64,000 nucleotides of DNA from an uncultured Porphyromonadaceae bacterium (GCA_902491515.1 CABUIC010000008.1:1-64000), one strand, 5' to 3'. Positions 1 to 8,710 are shown, numbered from the stretch's first letter. Numbers and translations: made by a program. The notes: generated by a model from the sequence alone, not told the origin.

Positions 1-4
1 AAAA

Positions 5-37
5 GTTGCGTATGTCAGATATTTTTCGTAACTTTAC
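5..37 (+). promoter_or_regulatory. Bacteroidetes-type promoter facing the IS66 remnant
   Basis: GTTG at 5-8 and TAACTTTAC at 29-37 are separated by exactly 20 bp, which fits the Bacteroidetes -33/-7 arrangement. It points into the transposase remnant. The ORF behind it begins in the middle of the transposase protein, so the promoter probably belonged to another gene or to the element before decay. Confidence 0.5.
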
Positions 38-44
38 ATCATGA

Positions 45-517
45 ATGACACCTTTGCTGAACTCGCAGTATACCGCCTCCTTCATCGCCGGACTCGCCGA
101 ACTGCGCTACCTCCACTGCATGCCGCTTGAAAATGCCGTCGAGTACTTCCGTTCCCACGGCTTCGATCTCGACAAGGGGACGGCGCAGAAACTCGTCAGC
201 AAGGTAAAAGTACAGCTGGAGAATCTCTACAAGGCACTCGGCAAGGCAATAACGGAGGATGACTATATCTGTGGGGACGAGACCTATCCAACCGCTACAT
301 ATCGCTTACACGCCGACGGCTGACAATCGGCTCCCACACAGGAGCCGAAGCCGCCGCCCTGTACCACTCGCTGGCAATCACCTGCCACCGGTGCGGAGTC
401 AATGTCTATGATTACTTCTGCGACATCATCGAACGATGTGCCGCATGGCCACCTAACACCCCGCTTGAAAAGTACAGGGAACTGCTTCCCGACCGATGGA
501 ATCCATCACAAAAATAG
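45..517 (+). pseudogene. IS66-family transposase remnant, internally deleted and frameshifted
   Basis: The frame from 45 to 323 gives a helical segment rich in Leu and Lys that reaches CGDETY near residue 75, which resembles the start of the IS66 catalytic domain. The frame then changes. From about 281 to the TAG at 515-517 another frame reads RRLTIGSHTGAEAAALYHS, then VYDYFCDIIERC, then PNTPLEKYRELLPDRW. That is the usual IS66 C-terminus. The middle of the DDE domain, about 200 residues in intact members, is missing between the two parts, and the N-terminal zinc-ribbon/HTH part is also absent. The product cannot be an active transposase. No tnpA/tnpB accessory genes and no complete element ends are visible. 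Family assignment is by motif memory only. Confidence 0.75.
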
Positions 518-547
518 CCGCCCAAAAATCTGGACGGCTATCTTTTT
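514..547 (+). terminator. Intrinsic terminator of the IS66 remnant
   Basis: ATAGCCG at 514-520 pairs with CGGCTAT at 535-541, with two extra C-G pairs inside after one mismatch. A run of five T follows at 543-547. The transposase stop codon lies inside the left arm. Confidence 0.55.
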
Positions 548-874
548 ATGGTCTACCCGCTATCGCGGACGGTTGTACCATCTATTTTTTTTAGAGACTG
601 GTTTATTTCCTCCTTGCGTATAGATTTTCTATGTCTGAATGTTAACTTAGGGAAATCTTCTTGAAGTATTATAAGAACAAGATGAGATACCTACCCGACC
701 GTAAAATCGTGCAATTTTGCTTCGTCGTCGAATATACCGACTACACCATGAGTTATTTTATGTTGATTCGTCAAGCGGTTTGACTGATCTTTCTTCGACA
801 TGGATATTTAGAATTTTTACAAAGATACATAAAAATCCCTGTTAATACCATATTTATATCATAATTTCCATAGA
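548..874. other. AT-rich spacer without a supported gene
   Basis: This lies between the IS66 remnant and the stop codon of the S41 protease. It is much more AT-rich than the flanks. It holds one good -7 box on the minus strand and a 36-codon minus ORF (listed separately). Nothing else in it could be recognised. Confidence 0.5.
691..801 (-). pseudogene. Short ORF or gene fragment behind a promoter, unknown
   Basis: A 36-residue reading frame starts with MSKKDQSNRL and ends with GIFDDEAKLHDFTVG at a TAG stop. A perfect -7 box (TATCTTTG, 827 to 820) lies about 20 bp upstream of the ATG, but the -33 position reads ATGG. It could be a real small protein or the 5' stub of a gene lost when the IS66 region decayed. 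I do not recognise a family. Confidence 0.3.
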
Positions 875-2482
875 TCAATCCACTTTCTCATGCAACTCAC
901 CTTCCAGAAGGCGGCGGTAGCGGGGCTCGTCGTTGATGAGCTCGAGGGCCGCGGTGTAGTCCGGGTTCAGGGGCGCCACGAAGCGGTAGTAGCTGCCCTT
1001 TTCGTAGAGGTCGCGGCAGATAAGGCCCGTCATCACGGCGCGCGCTATCGGCGCCGAGCGCTCCCAGTCCGCCGCCTTGAACTCTATGCCCGCGGCCGTG
1101 GCGCGCTCGAAAAGATTCTGCGTCACGCTGTCCGGGAGTTTGAAACCGCGGTAGAAGTCCTCCTCCGTCGGAAATTCCTTCAGCAGCTCCGCACGGTGGG
1201 CGTCAACATAGCCCACCACCGTGCGGTTGAAGATGGCCTTGGCCATAAGGTCGCGGTAATAAGGCGAATAGTAGCTCGTGTCGACGGGCACAAAGACGTC
1301 CGGGGTGATACCGCCTCCGCCGTAGACCGGGCGGTGGCGCCGCAGGGTCTCGTAGCGAAGAGAGTCGGGCCGCGGAATCGAGTCCTCGTGCCAGAGCTCG
1401 CCGGAGCTCATGCGGTTCAGCATGTCGAGCTGATATTCCTCGGTCTTGCCCTTCTCGTAGGGTTTCTGGATGCAGCGGCCCGAGGGGGTGTAGTAGCGGG
1501 AGGTCGTGAGGCGTATCATCGACCCGTCAGGGAAGGGGAAAGGCCGCTGGACCAGGCCCTTGCCGAAAGTACGGCGCCCCACCACGAGCCCCCTGTCATT
1601 GTCCTGGAGCGCTCCGGAAAGGATTTCCGCCGCCGAGGCTGTGTACTGATTGGCTATCACCACGATTCGTCCCTCGAGGAAGTCGCCCTGCGTCTCCGTC
1701 ACGAAAGTCTGCGACGGCACAGCGCGCCCCGAAGTGCTCACAACGGGCGTATTCTTCGGCAGGAACTCCCCCGCCATATCGAATGCCGCGCCAAGATAGC
1801 CCCCGCCGTTGCCCGACAGGTCTATTATCACGTTTTTCATCCCCTTCTTGCGAAGGGCGCGGATGGCGTCGCGGACTTCCTGAGCCGTGCTCTCGCCGAA
1901 GCGGCTCACGGCGATATAGCCCGTCGTCGGATCGGCCATGAAGGTCTCGTCGACGCTGTAGATGGGAATCTGCGCGCGCACAATGTCGAAGTCAATCAGC
2001 TCGTCGCCGCGCTTCACCTTCAGCTTCACCTCCGACCCCTCCGGGCCGCGAAGATGCTTCATGACGTCCGTATTCTTCATCTTCTTCCCGGCTATCACCG
2101 TGTCGTTAGCCGCAAGGATACGGTCGCCCGGCACGATTCCCGCCTTCTGCGAAGGGCCTCCGCTCACGGTCTGGATTACGTAGACGGTGTCCTCCAGCAT
2201 ATTGAAGGTGATGCCTATGCCGCTGAACTTCCCCTCCAGAGGCGTTGTGAACTCCTCCGTCTCCGACGGCGTCGTGTACGACGAATGCGGGTCGAGGGTC
2301 TTCAGCATCGCGCGGATAGCCTCCGCCGTCAGTTCCTGACCGTCGACGTCCTCAACATAGAAATTCTCGATGATGCCCTCCGCGGCACGGAGTTTCTGCG
2401 AGGGGGTGAGCTCCATGCGCTGGGCCACACCAAGTCCCGCGGCCGCCAGCAACACGAGGCAGCTTATGGCAAATTTCTTCAT
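875..2482 (-). CDS. S41-family C-terminal processing peptidase (periplasmic)
   Basis: The protein has 535 residues and begins with a Sec signal peptide (MKKFAISCLVLLAAAGLGVA). A PDZ domain at about 85-165 includes GIVPGDRILAAND. The S41 catalytic domain follows. The nucleophile serine is in NQYTASAAEILSGAL and the general-base lysine in TFGKGLVQ, about 25 residues later, which is the Ser-Lys dyad of Tsp/CtpA enzymes. These proteases degrade or trim envelope proteins from their C-termini, with the PDZ domain binding the substrate tail. It is the last gene of an operon with topoisomerase IV subunit B and coaD, separated from coaD by 49 bp. The C-terminal 150 residues are helical and typical of Bacteroidetes members. 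The exact substrate cannot be told. Confidence 0.93.
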   Translation of the reverse strand: MKKFAISCLVLLAAAGLGVAQRMELTPSQKLRAAEGIIENFYVEDVDGQELTAEAIRAMLKTLDPHSSYTTPSETEEFTTPLEGKFSGIGITFNMLEDTVYVIQTVSGGPSQKAGIVPGDRILAANDTVIAGKKMKNTDVMKHLRGPEGSEVKLKVKRGDELIDFDIVRAQIPIYSVDETFMADPTTGYIAVSRFGESTAQEVRDAIRALRKKGMKNVIIDLSGNGGGYLGAAFDMAGEFLPKNTPVVSTSGRAVPSQTFVTETQGDFLEGRIVVIANQYTASAAEILSGALQDNDRGLVVGRRTFGKGLVQRPFPFPDGSMIRLTTSRYYTPSGRCIQKPYEKGKTEEYQLDMLNRMSSGELWHEDSIPRPDSLRYETLRRHRPVYGGGGITPDVFVPVDTSYYSPYYRDLMAKAIFNRTVVGYVDAHRAELLKEFPTEEDFYRGFKLPDSVTQNLFERATAAGIEFKAADWERSAPIARAVMTGLICRDLYEKGSYYRFVAPLNPDYTAALELINDEPRYRRLLEGELHEKVD

Positions 2483-2531
2483 TGTAACCTATCAGTAAAT
2501 CAAGTTAATGCGGCCACGCGGGCCCGGAATC

Positions 2532-2999
2532 TCAGGGAAGGAAGGGCGAAACGTCCGCCCCGTAGCCCTCAAGCTCGCGCACCACGCTCGACGACAGCGC
2601 GCTCAGCTCGGGAAGGCTATATAATAAAACCGTTTCGAGCCCCGAAAGTTTGCGGTTGATGTCAGCCATGTCGCGCTCGTACTCGAAATCCTTTACCGAG
2701 CGCACCCCGCGGAGCAGGAAACGCGCGCCGACCTCGCGGGCGAGGTCCACCGTCAGCCCGCGGTAACTCAGGGCCACCACCCGCGGCTCATCCGCGTAGT
2801 GCCGGGTTATGGCCTCCACGGAAGCCGCGGCCTCAGCCTCTCCGGCCTCGCCCTTGGACGCGTTGACGCCCACGGCCACATATATCCTGTCGAACAGCCC
2901 GAGCGCGCGGTCCACTATCGAGGCATGTCCCGCCGTGAAAGGCCGGAAACTCCCCGGAAAAACCGCCACACGGCCCTCACTCCAGGGCCTCGTCTTCAT
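2532..2999 (-). CDS. coaD: Pantetheine-phosphate adenylyltransferase
   Basis: This is the penultimate enzyme of coenzyme A synthesis, converting 4'-phosphopantetheine and ATP to dephospho-CoA. The N-terminal nucleotide-binding motif reads GSFRPFTAGH, where the final GH belongs to the TxGH signature. RGVRSVKDFEYERDMADIN lies in the middle and an LSSSVVREL motif near the C-terminus, all classic for CoaD. I chose the ATG at 2999 (155 aa, close to the usual 150-160). An ATG at 3014 adds five residues and is possible. Either start overlaps the 3' end of the topoisomerase gene at 2977, so translation is probably coupled. The downstream neighbour is the S41 protease. Confidence 0.93.
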   Translation of the reverse strand: MKTRPWSEGRVAVFPGSFRPFTAGHASIVDRALGLFDRIYVAVGVNASKGEAGEAEAAASVEAITRHYADEPRVVALSYRGLTVDLAREVGARFLLRGVRSVKDFEYERDMADINRKLSGLETVLLYSLPELSALSSSVVRELEGYGADVSPFLP

Positions 3000-4947
3000 T
3001 GATTCTGCTGTCATCTTCGACTACAAGATTGTCTATGATAAAATTCTGGCGTTCCATCGTGTTCTTGCCCATGTAGAACTCCAGCACCTCCGCCACGCCG
3101 TCCTCCTTCCGGAGGCTCACGCGGTCCAGACGGATATTCTCGCCGATGAAGCCCTCGAACTCCTCGGGCGAAATTTCGCCGAGACCCTTGAAGCGCGTTA
3201 TTTCCGCGTTCTGTCCGAAGCGCTCGATGGCCGCCAGGCGCTCCTCGTCCGTGTAGCAGTATACGGTGTCATCGGCCGGAGCCTCATCGCCCTTACGGCG
3301 CGATGACCCCGACCGCTTGGCCGTCTTCTTATTACGCACGCGGAAGAGCGGCGTCTGGAGCACGTACACATGGCCCTTCTTTATCAGGTCAGGGAAGAAC
3401 TGGAGGAAGAAGGTTATCATCAGCAGCCGGATGTGCATTCCGTCCACATCGGCGTCCGTCGCGATGATTACCTTGTTGTAGCGCAGATTGTCGATGCCGT
3501 CCTCGATGTTCAGGGCGGCCATGAGGAGGTTGAACTCCTCGTTCTCGTACAGCACCTTCTGCGTCACACCGTAGGTGTTCAGGGGCTTGCCCCTGAGCAT
3601 GAACACGGCCTGTGTCGCCACGTTGCGGATTTTCGTTATCGAGCCGCCTGCCGAGTCGCCCTCGACGATGAAGATGCTCGACGCGTCCTTCTGCTCGTCG
3701 TTGCCGCGGGCGTCGCTCAGGTGCACCGTGCAGTCGTAGAGTTTCTTGTTGTGCAGGCTCACCTTCTTGGCCGTCTCCCTGACCTTCTTCGTCAGGCCGG
3801 CCATGGCCTTGCGCTGTTTCTCCGAGTCGATTACCTTCTTGAGGATGGCCTCGCCTACGCTCAGGTCTCGGTGAAGATAGTTGTCCAGCTCCCGCTTGAT
3901 GAAATCACCGATGAACTTGGCTACGGTCGGGCCCTCAGGGCCCACGTCGCGCGAACCCAGCTTCGTCTTTGTCTGCGACTCGAAAACGGGCTCCTCGACC
4001 TTTATTGCCACCGCGGCCACCATGCCGTTGCGGATGTCCGAATATTCGAAATTCCGGCCGAAATAGTCCTTAAGCGTGCGGCTCACAGCCTCCTTGAAGG
4101 CACTGAGATGGGTGCCGCCCTGCGTCGTGTGCTGGCCGTTGACGAAGGAATAATACTCCTCGCCGTACTGGTTCGCATGCGTTATGGCAACCTCGATATC
4201 CTCGCCCTTCAGATGGATTATCGGGTAGAGAGGTTCCTGCGTAAGGTTCTCCCTCAGCAGGTCCAGCAGCCCCCGCCGCGAGGCAAAGGCTTTGCCGTTG
4301 AAAACTATCCGCAGACCCGTGTTCAGGAAGGTGTAGTTCTTCAGCAGGGGCACGATGAACTCCTCGCGGAAACGGTAGTCGCGGAAAATCGAGGCGTCGG
4401 GCGTGAAGGCAACGAATGTTCCGTTGTCCTCCTCCGTCGGCTCGATGCCGGAGTCCTCGGAGAGCTCACCCGCGGCGAAGAGAGCGCGACGGCGCTGGCC
4501 GTCGCGGTGGCTGATGATTTCGAAGCGCGTCGACAGGGCGTTCACGGCCTTGATACCCACGCCGTTGAGGCCCACCGACTTCTTGAACGCCTTCGAGTCG
4601 TACTTGCCGCCCGTGTTCATCCGCGAGGCCACTTCGATGAGCTTCCCGAGCGGGATGCCGCGCCCGTGGTCGCGCACCACGACCTCGGCCTCCGACACCT
4701 CCACGTCAATCTGACGCCCGAAGCCCATCATATACTCGTCGATGGCATTGTCGAGCACCTCCTTCAGCAGCACGTAGATGCCGTCGTCGGAGTTCGAGCC
4801 GTCGCCGAGCTTGCCTATGTACATGCCCGGGCGCCGGCGGATGTGCTCGTTCCAGACGAGCGTCTTGATGTCGTCCTCGTTGTATTCCGCCGTGCCCTGA
4901 GGGAGTTCAGCGGGGGTGTCGTCGTAGTTCAGGAGGTCCTCTTCCAT
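2977..4947 (-). CDS. parE: DNA topoisomerase IV subunit B (type IIA, ATPase/TOPRIM)
   Basis: The 656-residue protein contains the GHKL ATPase motifs EVLDNAIDEY, DHGRGIP and GLNGVGIKAVNALS in the first 150 residues. A transducer domain follows, then a TOPRIM domain with IFIVEGDSAGGS near residue 430 and ATDADVDGMHIR near 500. The N-terminus with HIRRRPGMYIGKLGDG and DDGIYVLLKEVLDNA is the form seen in Bacteroidetes ParE rather than GyrB, and the GyrB insert is absent. It works with a ParA/ParC-type subunit, not in this window, to decatenate chromosomes. It has its own promoter and is the first gene of the operon with coaD and the S41 protease. Confidence 0.88.
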   Translation of the reverse strand: MEEDLLNYDDTPAELPQGTAEYNEDDIKTLVWNEHIRRRPGMYIGKLGDGSNSDDGIYVLLKEVLDNAIDEYMMGFGRQIDVEVSEAEVVVRDHGRGIPLGKLIEVASRMNTGGKYDSKAFKKSVGLNGVGIKAVNALSTRFEIISHRDGQRRRALFAAGELSEDSGIEPTEEDNGTFVAFTPDASIFRDYRFREEFIVPLLKNYTFLNTGLRIVFNGKAFASRRGLLDLLRENLTQEPLYPIIHLKGEDIEVAITHANQYGEEYYSFVNGQHTTQGGTHLSAFKEAVSRTLKDYFGRNFEYSDIRNGMVAAVAIKVEEPVFESQTKTKLGSRDVGPEGPTVAKFIGDFIKRELDNYLHRDLSVGEAILKKVIDSEKQRKAMAGLTKKVRETAKKVSLHNKKLYDCTVHLSDARGNDEQKDASSIFIVEGDSAGGSITKIRNVATQAVFMLRGKPLNTYGVTQKVLYENEEFNLLMAALNIEDGIDNLRYNKVIIATDADVDGMHIRLLMITFFLQFFPDLIKKGHVYVLQTPLFRVRNKKTAKRSGSSRRKGDEAPADDTVYCYTDEERLAAIERFGQNAEITRFKGLGEISPEEFEGFIGENIRLDRVSLRKEDGVAEVLEFYMGKNTMERQNFIIDNLVVEDDSRINEDEALE

Positions 4948-4969
4948 GGTCGGTTTGAATGTGTTCCCA

Positions 4970-5001
4970 CAAAGATAGCAAAATTTCGCCGAAAAAGCAA
5001 A
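4970..5001 (-). promoter_or_regulatory. Promoter of the parE-coaD-protease operon
   Basis: Read on the minus strand, TTTG (5001-4998) is followed by exactly 20 bp and TATCTTTG (4977-4970), a perfect Bacteroidetes promoter. The ATG is 23 bp further on. The -33 TTTG lies inside the U-tract of the terminator of the upstream gene. Confidence 0.8.
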
Positions 5002-5033
5002 AACGCCCGCGTCCGGCTCGGGACGAGGGCGTT
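4999..5033 (-). terminator. Intrinsic terminator of the PpiD-like gene
   Basis: On the minus strand AACGCCC (5033-5027) pairs with GGGCGTT (5008-5002). An inner CGTCC/GGACG stem is separated by a single mismatch. TTTG and then CTTTTT follow. It sits 21 bp after the stop codon at 5054 and shares bases with the next promoter. Confidence 0.7.
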
Positions 5034-5053
5034 CTATGCGGCTCCGCTCGGGC

Positions 5054-7150
5054 TTATTCGCCCACGGAGTTGATGAAGTTCAGGCTCTTGTTCTCGATCT
5101 TGTTCTTGCCGAGGAGCAGGGGCAGCGGGCTCTGGAGACGGCCGAAGCCGAAGGCCTGGGTGAAGCGCTGGCCATACTCGTCCTCGTTGAAGGGGCGAGA
5201 GTCAGTGTTGACGTCTTTCACCTCGAAGACGATGATGGCGTGGTTGCCCTTGACGGGACCGGCGGTCTTTCCCTTCTCGGCGGCGGCTACGGCACCCTGA
5301 ATGGCGCTCTCGTTGACGCCGAGGTTCAGGAGAACCGGCGAGTTGAAGTTGACGTTGCCTTCAGCGGCCTCAACTCCCATGGCCTTGGCATATCCTGCCA
5401 CGTCCTTGGCTTTGCCGGCGTAGTCTGCCATAAGCTTGTCGGCCTTCTTCGAGTTGAGGGCCTGCTGGCGAAGCTGGCCGGCGATGGCCGGGCTGCTTGC
5501 GGGCAGGAAGCCGTCGTCATAGATGTCCGTCACGGCCATGGCTATGAGGTAGCTCTGCTTGTCGTCCTGAAGCATGGGCGATACCTGGCCCTTCTTGGCC
5601 TCCATCACCCACTTCACGAACTTGCGCGAGTCGCTTGCCGAGCCGAGACGGGGCGACGAGGCGCCCACCTGCGTGTTCTGCACCGAGTATCCGGCGGCGG
5701 AGGCGTTCTCGCTGAAGTCCTTCGCCGAGCTGTTGTTGCTCACGTAGGTGCGGAGGTTCTGCGTCAGCTCCTCGAGGGTCTCGTTGGAGGGGTCGATGGC
5801 GAAATCGATGGTGGCAACCTCATAGAATGTCACGGGGTTGTGGCGGCGGTTCACGCGGTAGATGGCCGATGCCGGTTCCCCGTTGACGGTGTCAGTGTAG
5901 ACGAAGGCCGTGCCGACGGCAGCTTCCGTAAGGGCCTTCTTCAGCTTGTTGTCCACGCCGGGAGCCTCAAGCGAGGTCCACAGGCTGTCCTGACCGCCGA
6001 TGGTCGTGTTGTCCACGATATCCGCGAAGGCCTTGCCGGCGTTCAGCGCGGCGGCGAGGGAGTCGAGGATGGCGGGGTTCTGGGCCGAAAGCATCGTCAC
6101 GTTCAGCGAGTCGATGCCCTGCTTCGTCGAGAGGACCTTGGCGATGGTGTAGGCCGTGTTCGTCTGATTGATGACGGCGGCTTTGCCTGCCACGGAGTCC
6201 GTCACGAAGCTCTTGAGGCGGCGGTCGTTGATGCCCGAGGCGGCGGTGGTCGTGCGGTTCACCGAGAAGCGGCTGTCAGTCTGCACGGCTTCCACGCCCG
6301 GCTTCGCGTTAAGTCCGGCCACGGCCTCCTCGACGGCCTTCTGAGCGGCCAGACGGTCAGCCTGCGAAGGCTCGATGGGCACGTAGATGTAGTCCACCGC
6401 GCGAAGCTCTTCGTCGAGCTTGTAGTCGTTCTTGTGGGCCTTCCAGTAGGCCTCGATGTCGGCGTCGCCGAATTCCACCTGGTCGTCGGCCACGGAATTC
6501 ACGTCCTTAACGGCGTAGGCGATGTGGCGCGTGGCGGCGTTGTCGTCGTAGAGGGCCTTGGCGTCCACTTTGTTCGCGCCAAAGAGGCCGCCCACGAGGC
6601 GGTAGAACTTGGCGCCGAGAAGCTGTTCCTCGACCTGCTTCTCCGTGTCGGCCCAGATCTGACGGATCTGGTTGCCGGCCTCAACGGGAAGACCGTACTT
6701 GGCCGGAGCGTTCATGGCGTTGAACACATCCGAGCCCGAGGCGGCCGGGAGGCCCATCTGCTGAGAGAGGTAGACTATGGTCTGGTAGGCCGCGGGATGG
6801 ATGTTCTCGCCCGTCATGGCCTCGGAGATTTCCTTGTCCGTTACCACGATGCCGAGGTCACGGCATTCCTGCTTGAAGAGCTTTTCCGTGAGGAGCTCGT
6901 TGATTACCTGCTGCGAGGCCACGTCAGCGTCGTAGTTACGGTTGCGCTGTTGCTCGCTCAGGCGGGAGAGGCGATTCTGATACTCCTGATATTCAACCTT
7001 CTGACCGCCGGCCTTGGCCACGGTCGTGGGGTCGCCGAAATAGGTCCGGCCCGATGTCAGGAAGTCGCCGAGAATGAATGCAAGAAGGGCCACGATGATG
7101 ATGACGAAAAGCAGCACCGACTTGTTTCTGATTTTTTCTAAGGTTGCCAT
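5054..7150 (-). CDS. PpiD/SurA-type periplasmic peptidyl-prolyl isomerase/chaperone, membrane anchored
   Basis: The start is placed at the ATG at 7150, just after a perfect promoter. The longer frame to 7219 would begin upstream of that promoter. The 698-residue protein starts MATLEKIRNKSVLLFVIIIV: a short cytoplasmic tip and one membrane helix at about 10-31. A SurA-N-like helical region follows (LSRLSEQQRNRN, QQVINELLTEKLFKQECRDL) and then repeated alpha/beta regions where parvulin domains are expected. The C-terminus (PVKGNHAIIVFEVKDVN) is the usual end of this family. It is predicted to fold outer-membrane and secreted proteins in the periplasm. Parvulin catalytic residues could not be confirmed by eye, so it may be a pure chaperone. 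Confidence 0.8.
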   Translation of the reverse strand: MATLEKIRNKSVLLFVIIIVALLAFILGDFLTSGRTYFGDPTTVAKAGGQKVEYQEYQNRLSRLSEQQRNRNYDADVASQQVINELLTEKLFKQECRDLGIVVTDKEISEAMTGENIHPAAYQTIVYLSQQMGLPAASGSDVFNAMNAPAKYGLPVEAGNQIRQIWADTEKQVEEQLLGAKFYRLVGGLFGANKVDAKALYDDNAATRHIAYAVKDVNSVADDQVEFGDADIEAYWKAHKNDYKLDEELRAVDYIYVPIEPSQADRLAAQKAVEEAVAGLNAKPGVEAVQTDSRFSVNRTTTAASGINDRRLKSFVTDSVAGKAAVINQTNTAYTIAKVLSTKQGIDSLNVTMLSAQNPAILDSLAAALNAGKAFADIVDNTTIGGQDSLWTSLEAPGVDNKLKKALTEAAVGTAFVYTDTVNGEPASAIYRVNRRHNPVTFYEVATIDFAIDPSNETLEELTQNLRTYVSNNSSAKDFSENASAAGYSVQNTQVGASSPRLGSASDSRKFVKWVMEAKKGQVSPMLQDDKQSYLIAMAVTDIYDDGFLPASSPAIAGQLRQQALNSKKADKLMADYAGKAKDVAGYAKAMGVEAAEGNVNFNSPVLLNLGVNESAIQGAVAAAEKGKTAGPVKGNHAIIVFEVKDVNTDSRPFNEDEYGQRFTQAFGFGRLQSPLPLLLGKNKIENKSLNFINSVGE

Positions 7151-7188
7151 TGTGATATTAAGAGGTTGTTGTTTGCGAAATAAGCGCA

Positions 7189-7220
7189 CAAAGATACATT
7201 TTTTTTCGCTATTTCCCAAA
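7189..7220 (-). promoter_or_regulatory. Promoter of the PpiD-like gene
   Basis: On the minus strand TTTG (7220-7217) is followed by 20 bp and TATCTTTG (7196-7189). The -33 box lies within the last codons of metK, so the promoter is embedded in the end of the upstream gene. Confidence 0.8.
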
Positions 7221-8504
7221 CAAATGTTGCGAAAACAGCTCCTTCAGGTCGAGTTTCTCCCATGTGAACAGCTCAACCTCCATTTTTATAGGCTCTTGGT
7301 CGTACATGTCCTGGAAGGTCTTCGTCACCTTTCGCGGCTCTCGGCCGAAGTGCCCGTAGCTCGCCGTCTCACGGTAGATGGGCTGTCGGAGCTTCAGCCG
7401 CTCCTCTATCGCCTTCGGGCGCATGTCGACGAGCTCCGACACCTTCGCCGACAGCTCCGCGTCCGAAATCCCCGCCTTCGACGTCCCGTAAGTGTTCACG
7501 TACAGGCTCACCGGACGCGCCACGCCGATGGCATACGCAACCTGCACCAGCGCCCGGTCCGCAACTCCCGCGGCAACCAGATTCTTCGCGATGTGGCGCG
7601 CCGCGTAAGCCGCCGAGCGGTCAACCTTCGACGGGTCCTTGCCCGAGAACGCGCCCCCCCCGTGGGCCCCGCGGCCCCCGTAGGTGTCGACGATAATCTT
7701 GCGGCCCGTCAGACCCGTGTCGCCGTGAGGACCGCCGATCACGAATTTCCCCGTCGGGTTCACGTGCAGAATCAGCCTCTCGTCGAAGAGCCCCGCAACC
7801 TCGGCGCCCACGCGCTCCTTCACCCGCGGAAGAAGAATCTCCTCGACGTCCCGCCGGATGATGGCCAGCATCTTCTCGTCGGCCTCGGCCTGAGTCAGGC
7901 CGTTCTCCTCCGTCGGACGGATGAACTCGTCGTGCTGCGTCGACACAACTATCGTGTGCACGCGCACCGGGCGGTCCGCCCCGTCGTATTCCACCGTCAC
8001 CTGACTCTTCGCGTCCGGTCGCAGATAAGTCATGTCCACGCCCTCCCTGCGTATTTCCGCCAGCACCTCGAGAAGAGCGTGACTCAGCGCAAGAGTCAGC
8101 GGTAGATACTGCGGAGTCTCGTTCGTGGCATAACCGAACATCATTCCCTGGTCGCCCGCGCCCTGCTCCGCCGCATCCGCGCGCTCCACTCCGCGGTTGA
8201 TGTCCGCGCTCTGCTCGTGAAGAGCCGAGAACACCCCGCACGAATTTCCGTCGAAACATAGCTCCGACCGGTCGTAGCCGATTTCCGTTATCACCTTGCG
8301 CGCTATCGACTGAAGGTCGATGTACGCCTGACTCTTCACCTCACCGGCGATTATCGTCTGACCTGTCGTGACAAGCGTCTCGCAGGCCACCTTCGACTGA
8401 GGGTCCCGTGCCAGGAATTCATCAAGCACAGCGTCCGAAATCTGGTCCGCAACCTTGTCAGGATGCCCTTCCGACACCGATTCCGATGTAAAAAGATAGT
8501 TCAT
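7209..8504 (-). CDS. metK: S-adenosylmethionine synthase
   Basis: The enzyme makes SAM from methionine and ATP in the cytoplasm. The 431-residue protein starts MNYLFTSESVSEGHPDKVAD, which holds the ATP-binding histidine of GHPDK. GAGDQGMMFGYATNE appears near residue 118 and the phosphate-binding loop GGGAFSGKDPSKVDRSAAY near 285. The length of about 430 residues matches Bacteroidetes MetK, which is longer than the 384-residue E. coli enzyme. It is preceded by a long structured leader that I interpret as a SAM-sensing riboswitch with a terminator. It is followed directly by the promoter of the PpiD-like gene. Confidence 0.96.
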   Translation of the reverse strand: MNYLFTSESVSEGHPDKVADQISDAVLDEFLARDPQSKVACETLVTTGQTIIAGEVKSQAYIDLQSIARKVITEIGYDRSELCFDGNSCGVFSALHEQSADINRGVERADAAEQGAGDQGMMFGYATNETPQYLPLTLALSHALLEVLAEIRREGVDMTYLRPDAKSQVTVEYDGADRPVRVHTIVVSTQHDEFIRPTEENGLTQAEADEKMLAIIRRDVEEILLPRVKERVGAEVAGLFDERLILHVNPTGKFVIGGPHGDTGLTGRKIIVDTYGGRGAHGGGAFSGKDPSKVDRSAAYAARHIAKNLVAAGVADRALVQVAYAIGVARPVSLYVNTYGTSKAGISDAELSAKVSELVDMRPKAIEERLKLRQPIYRETASYGHFGREPRKVTKTFQDMYDQEPIKMEVELFTWEKLDLKELFSQHLFGK

Positions 8505-8530
8505 ATCTGATTTTCTCTTTGAGTGTTGTA

Positions 8531-8565
8531 CATAAAAAAAATAAGCCGTGCGAAAGCCGCACAGC
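8531..8565 (-). terminator. Intrinsic terminator in the metK leader (riboswitch expression platform)
   Basis: On the minus strand GCTGTGCG (8565-8558) pairs with CGCACGGC (8552-8545) over eight bases with one G-U pair, around the loop GCTTT. A T-rich tract (TTATTTTTTTTA) follows. It lies 27 bp before the metK ATG and after the aptamer-like part of the leader, as expected for a transcription-attenuating riboswitch. Confidence 0.75.
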
Positions 8566-8704
8566 CGCCGTGGGGAGAGATGTAAAGCTCAAAAAGTCGT
8601 CGCCGGGAGAGCAACCCCGCGAGGGAGGCATCCGGCGCAATTTTAGCATTTTTTCGAGTGGTTGCAAGCAGCCAAATCTTTCCACAGCGAAGCCCGCAGG
8701 ACTT
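8566..8704 (-). promoter_or_regulatory. Probable SAM riboswitch aptamer region (S-box-like leader of metK)
   Basis: The minus-strand leader starts near 8704. It carries GATTTGGCTGCTTGCAACC followed by an A-rich loop and TGCTAAA. This recalls the GCAACC ... GGTGCTAAA core of the SAM-I family as it appears in Bacteroidetes leaders. Its position before metK, the upstream promoter and the terminator at 8531-8565 all support SAM feedback control. The aptamer boundaries are estimated; no covariance search was possible. Confidence 0.6.
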
Positions 8705-8710
8705 TCGCAC

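Noticed and set aside
402..623. 73-codon plus ORF in the IS66 region
   Set aside because: The neighbouring frame encodes the recognisable IS66 C-terminus, and this frame does not resemble a protein family.
890..2659. 589-codon plus-strand ORF opposite the S41 protease
   Set aside because: It is an antisense shadow of a GC-rich gene. Its Arg/His/Val-rich translation has no domain, and the minus frame has full S41 motifs.
5036..7141. 701-codon plus-strand ORF opposite the PpiD-like gene
   Set aside because: It has low-complexity Gly/Val/His composition and no start context. It mirrors the real minus-strand gene codon by codon.
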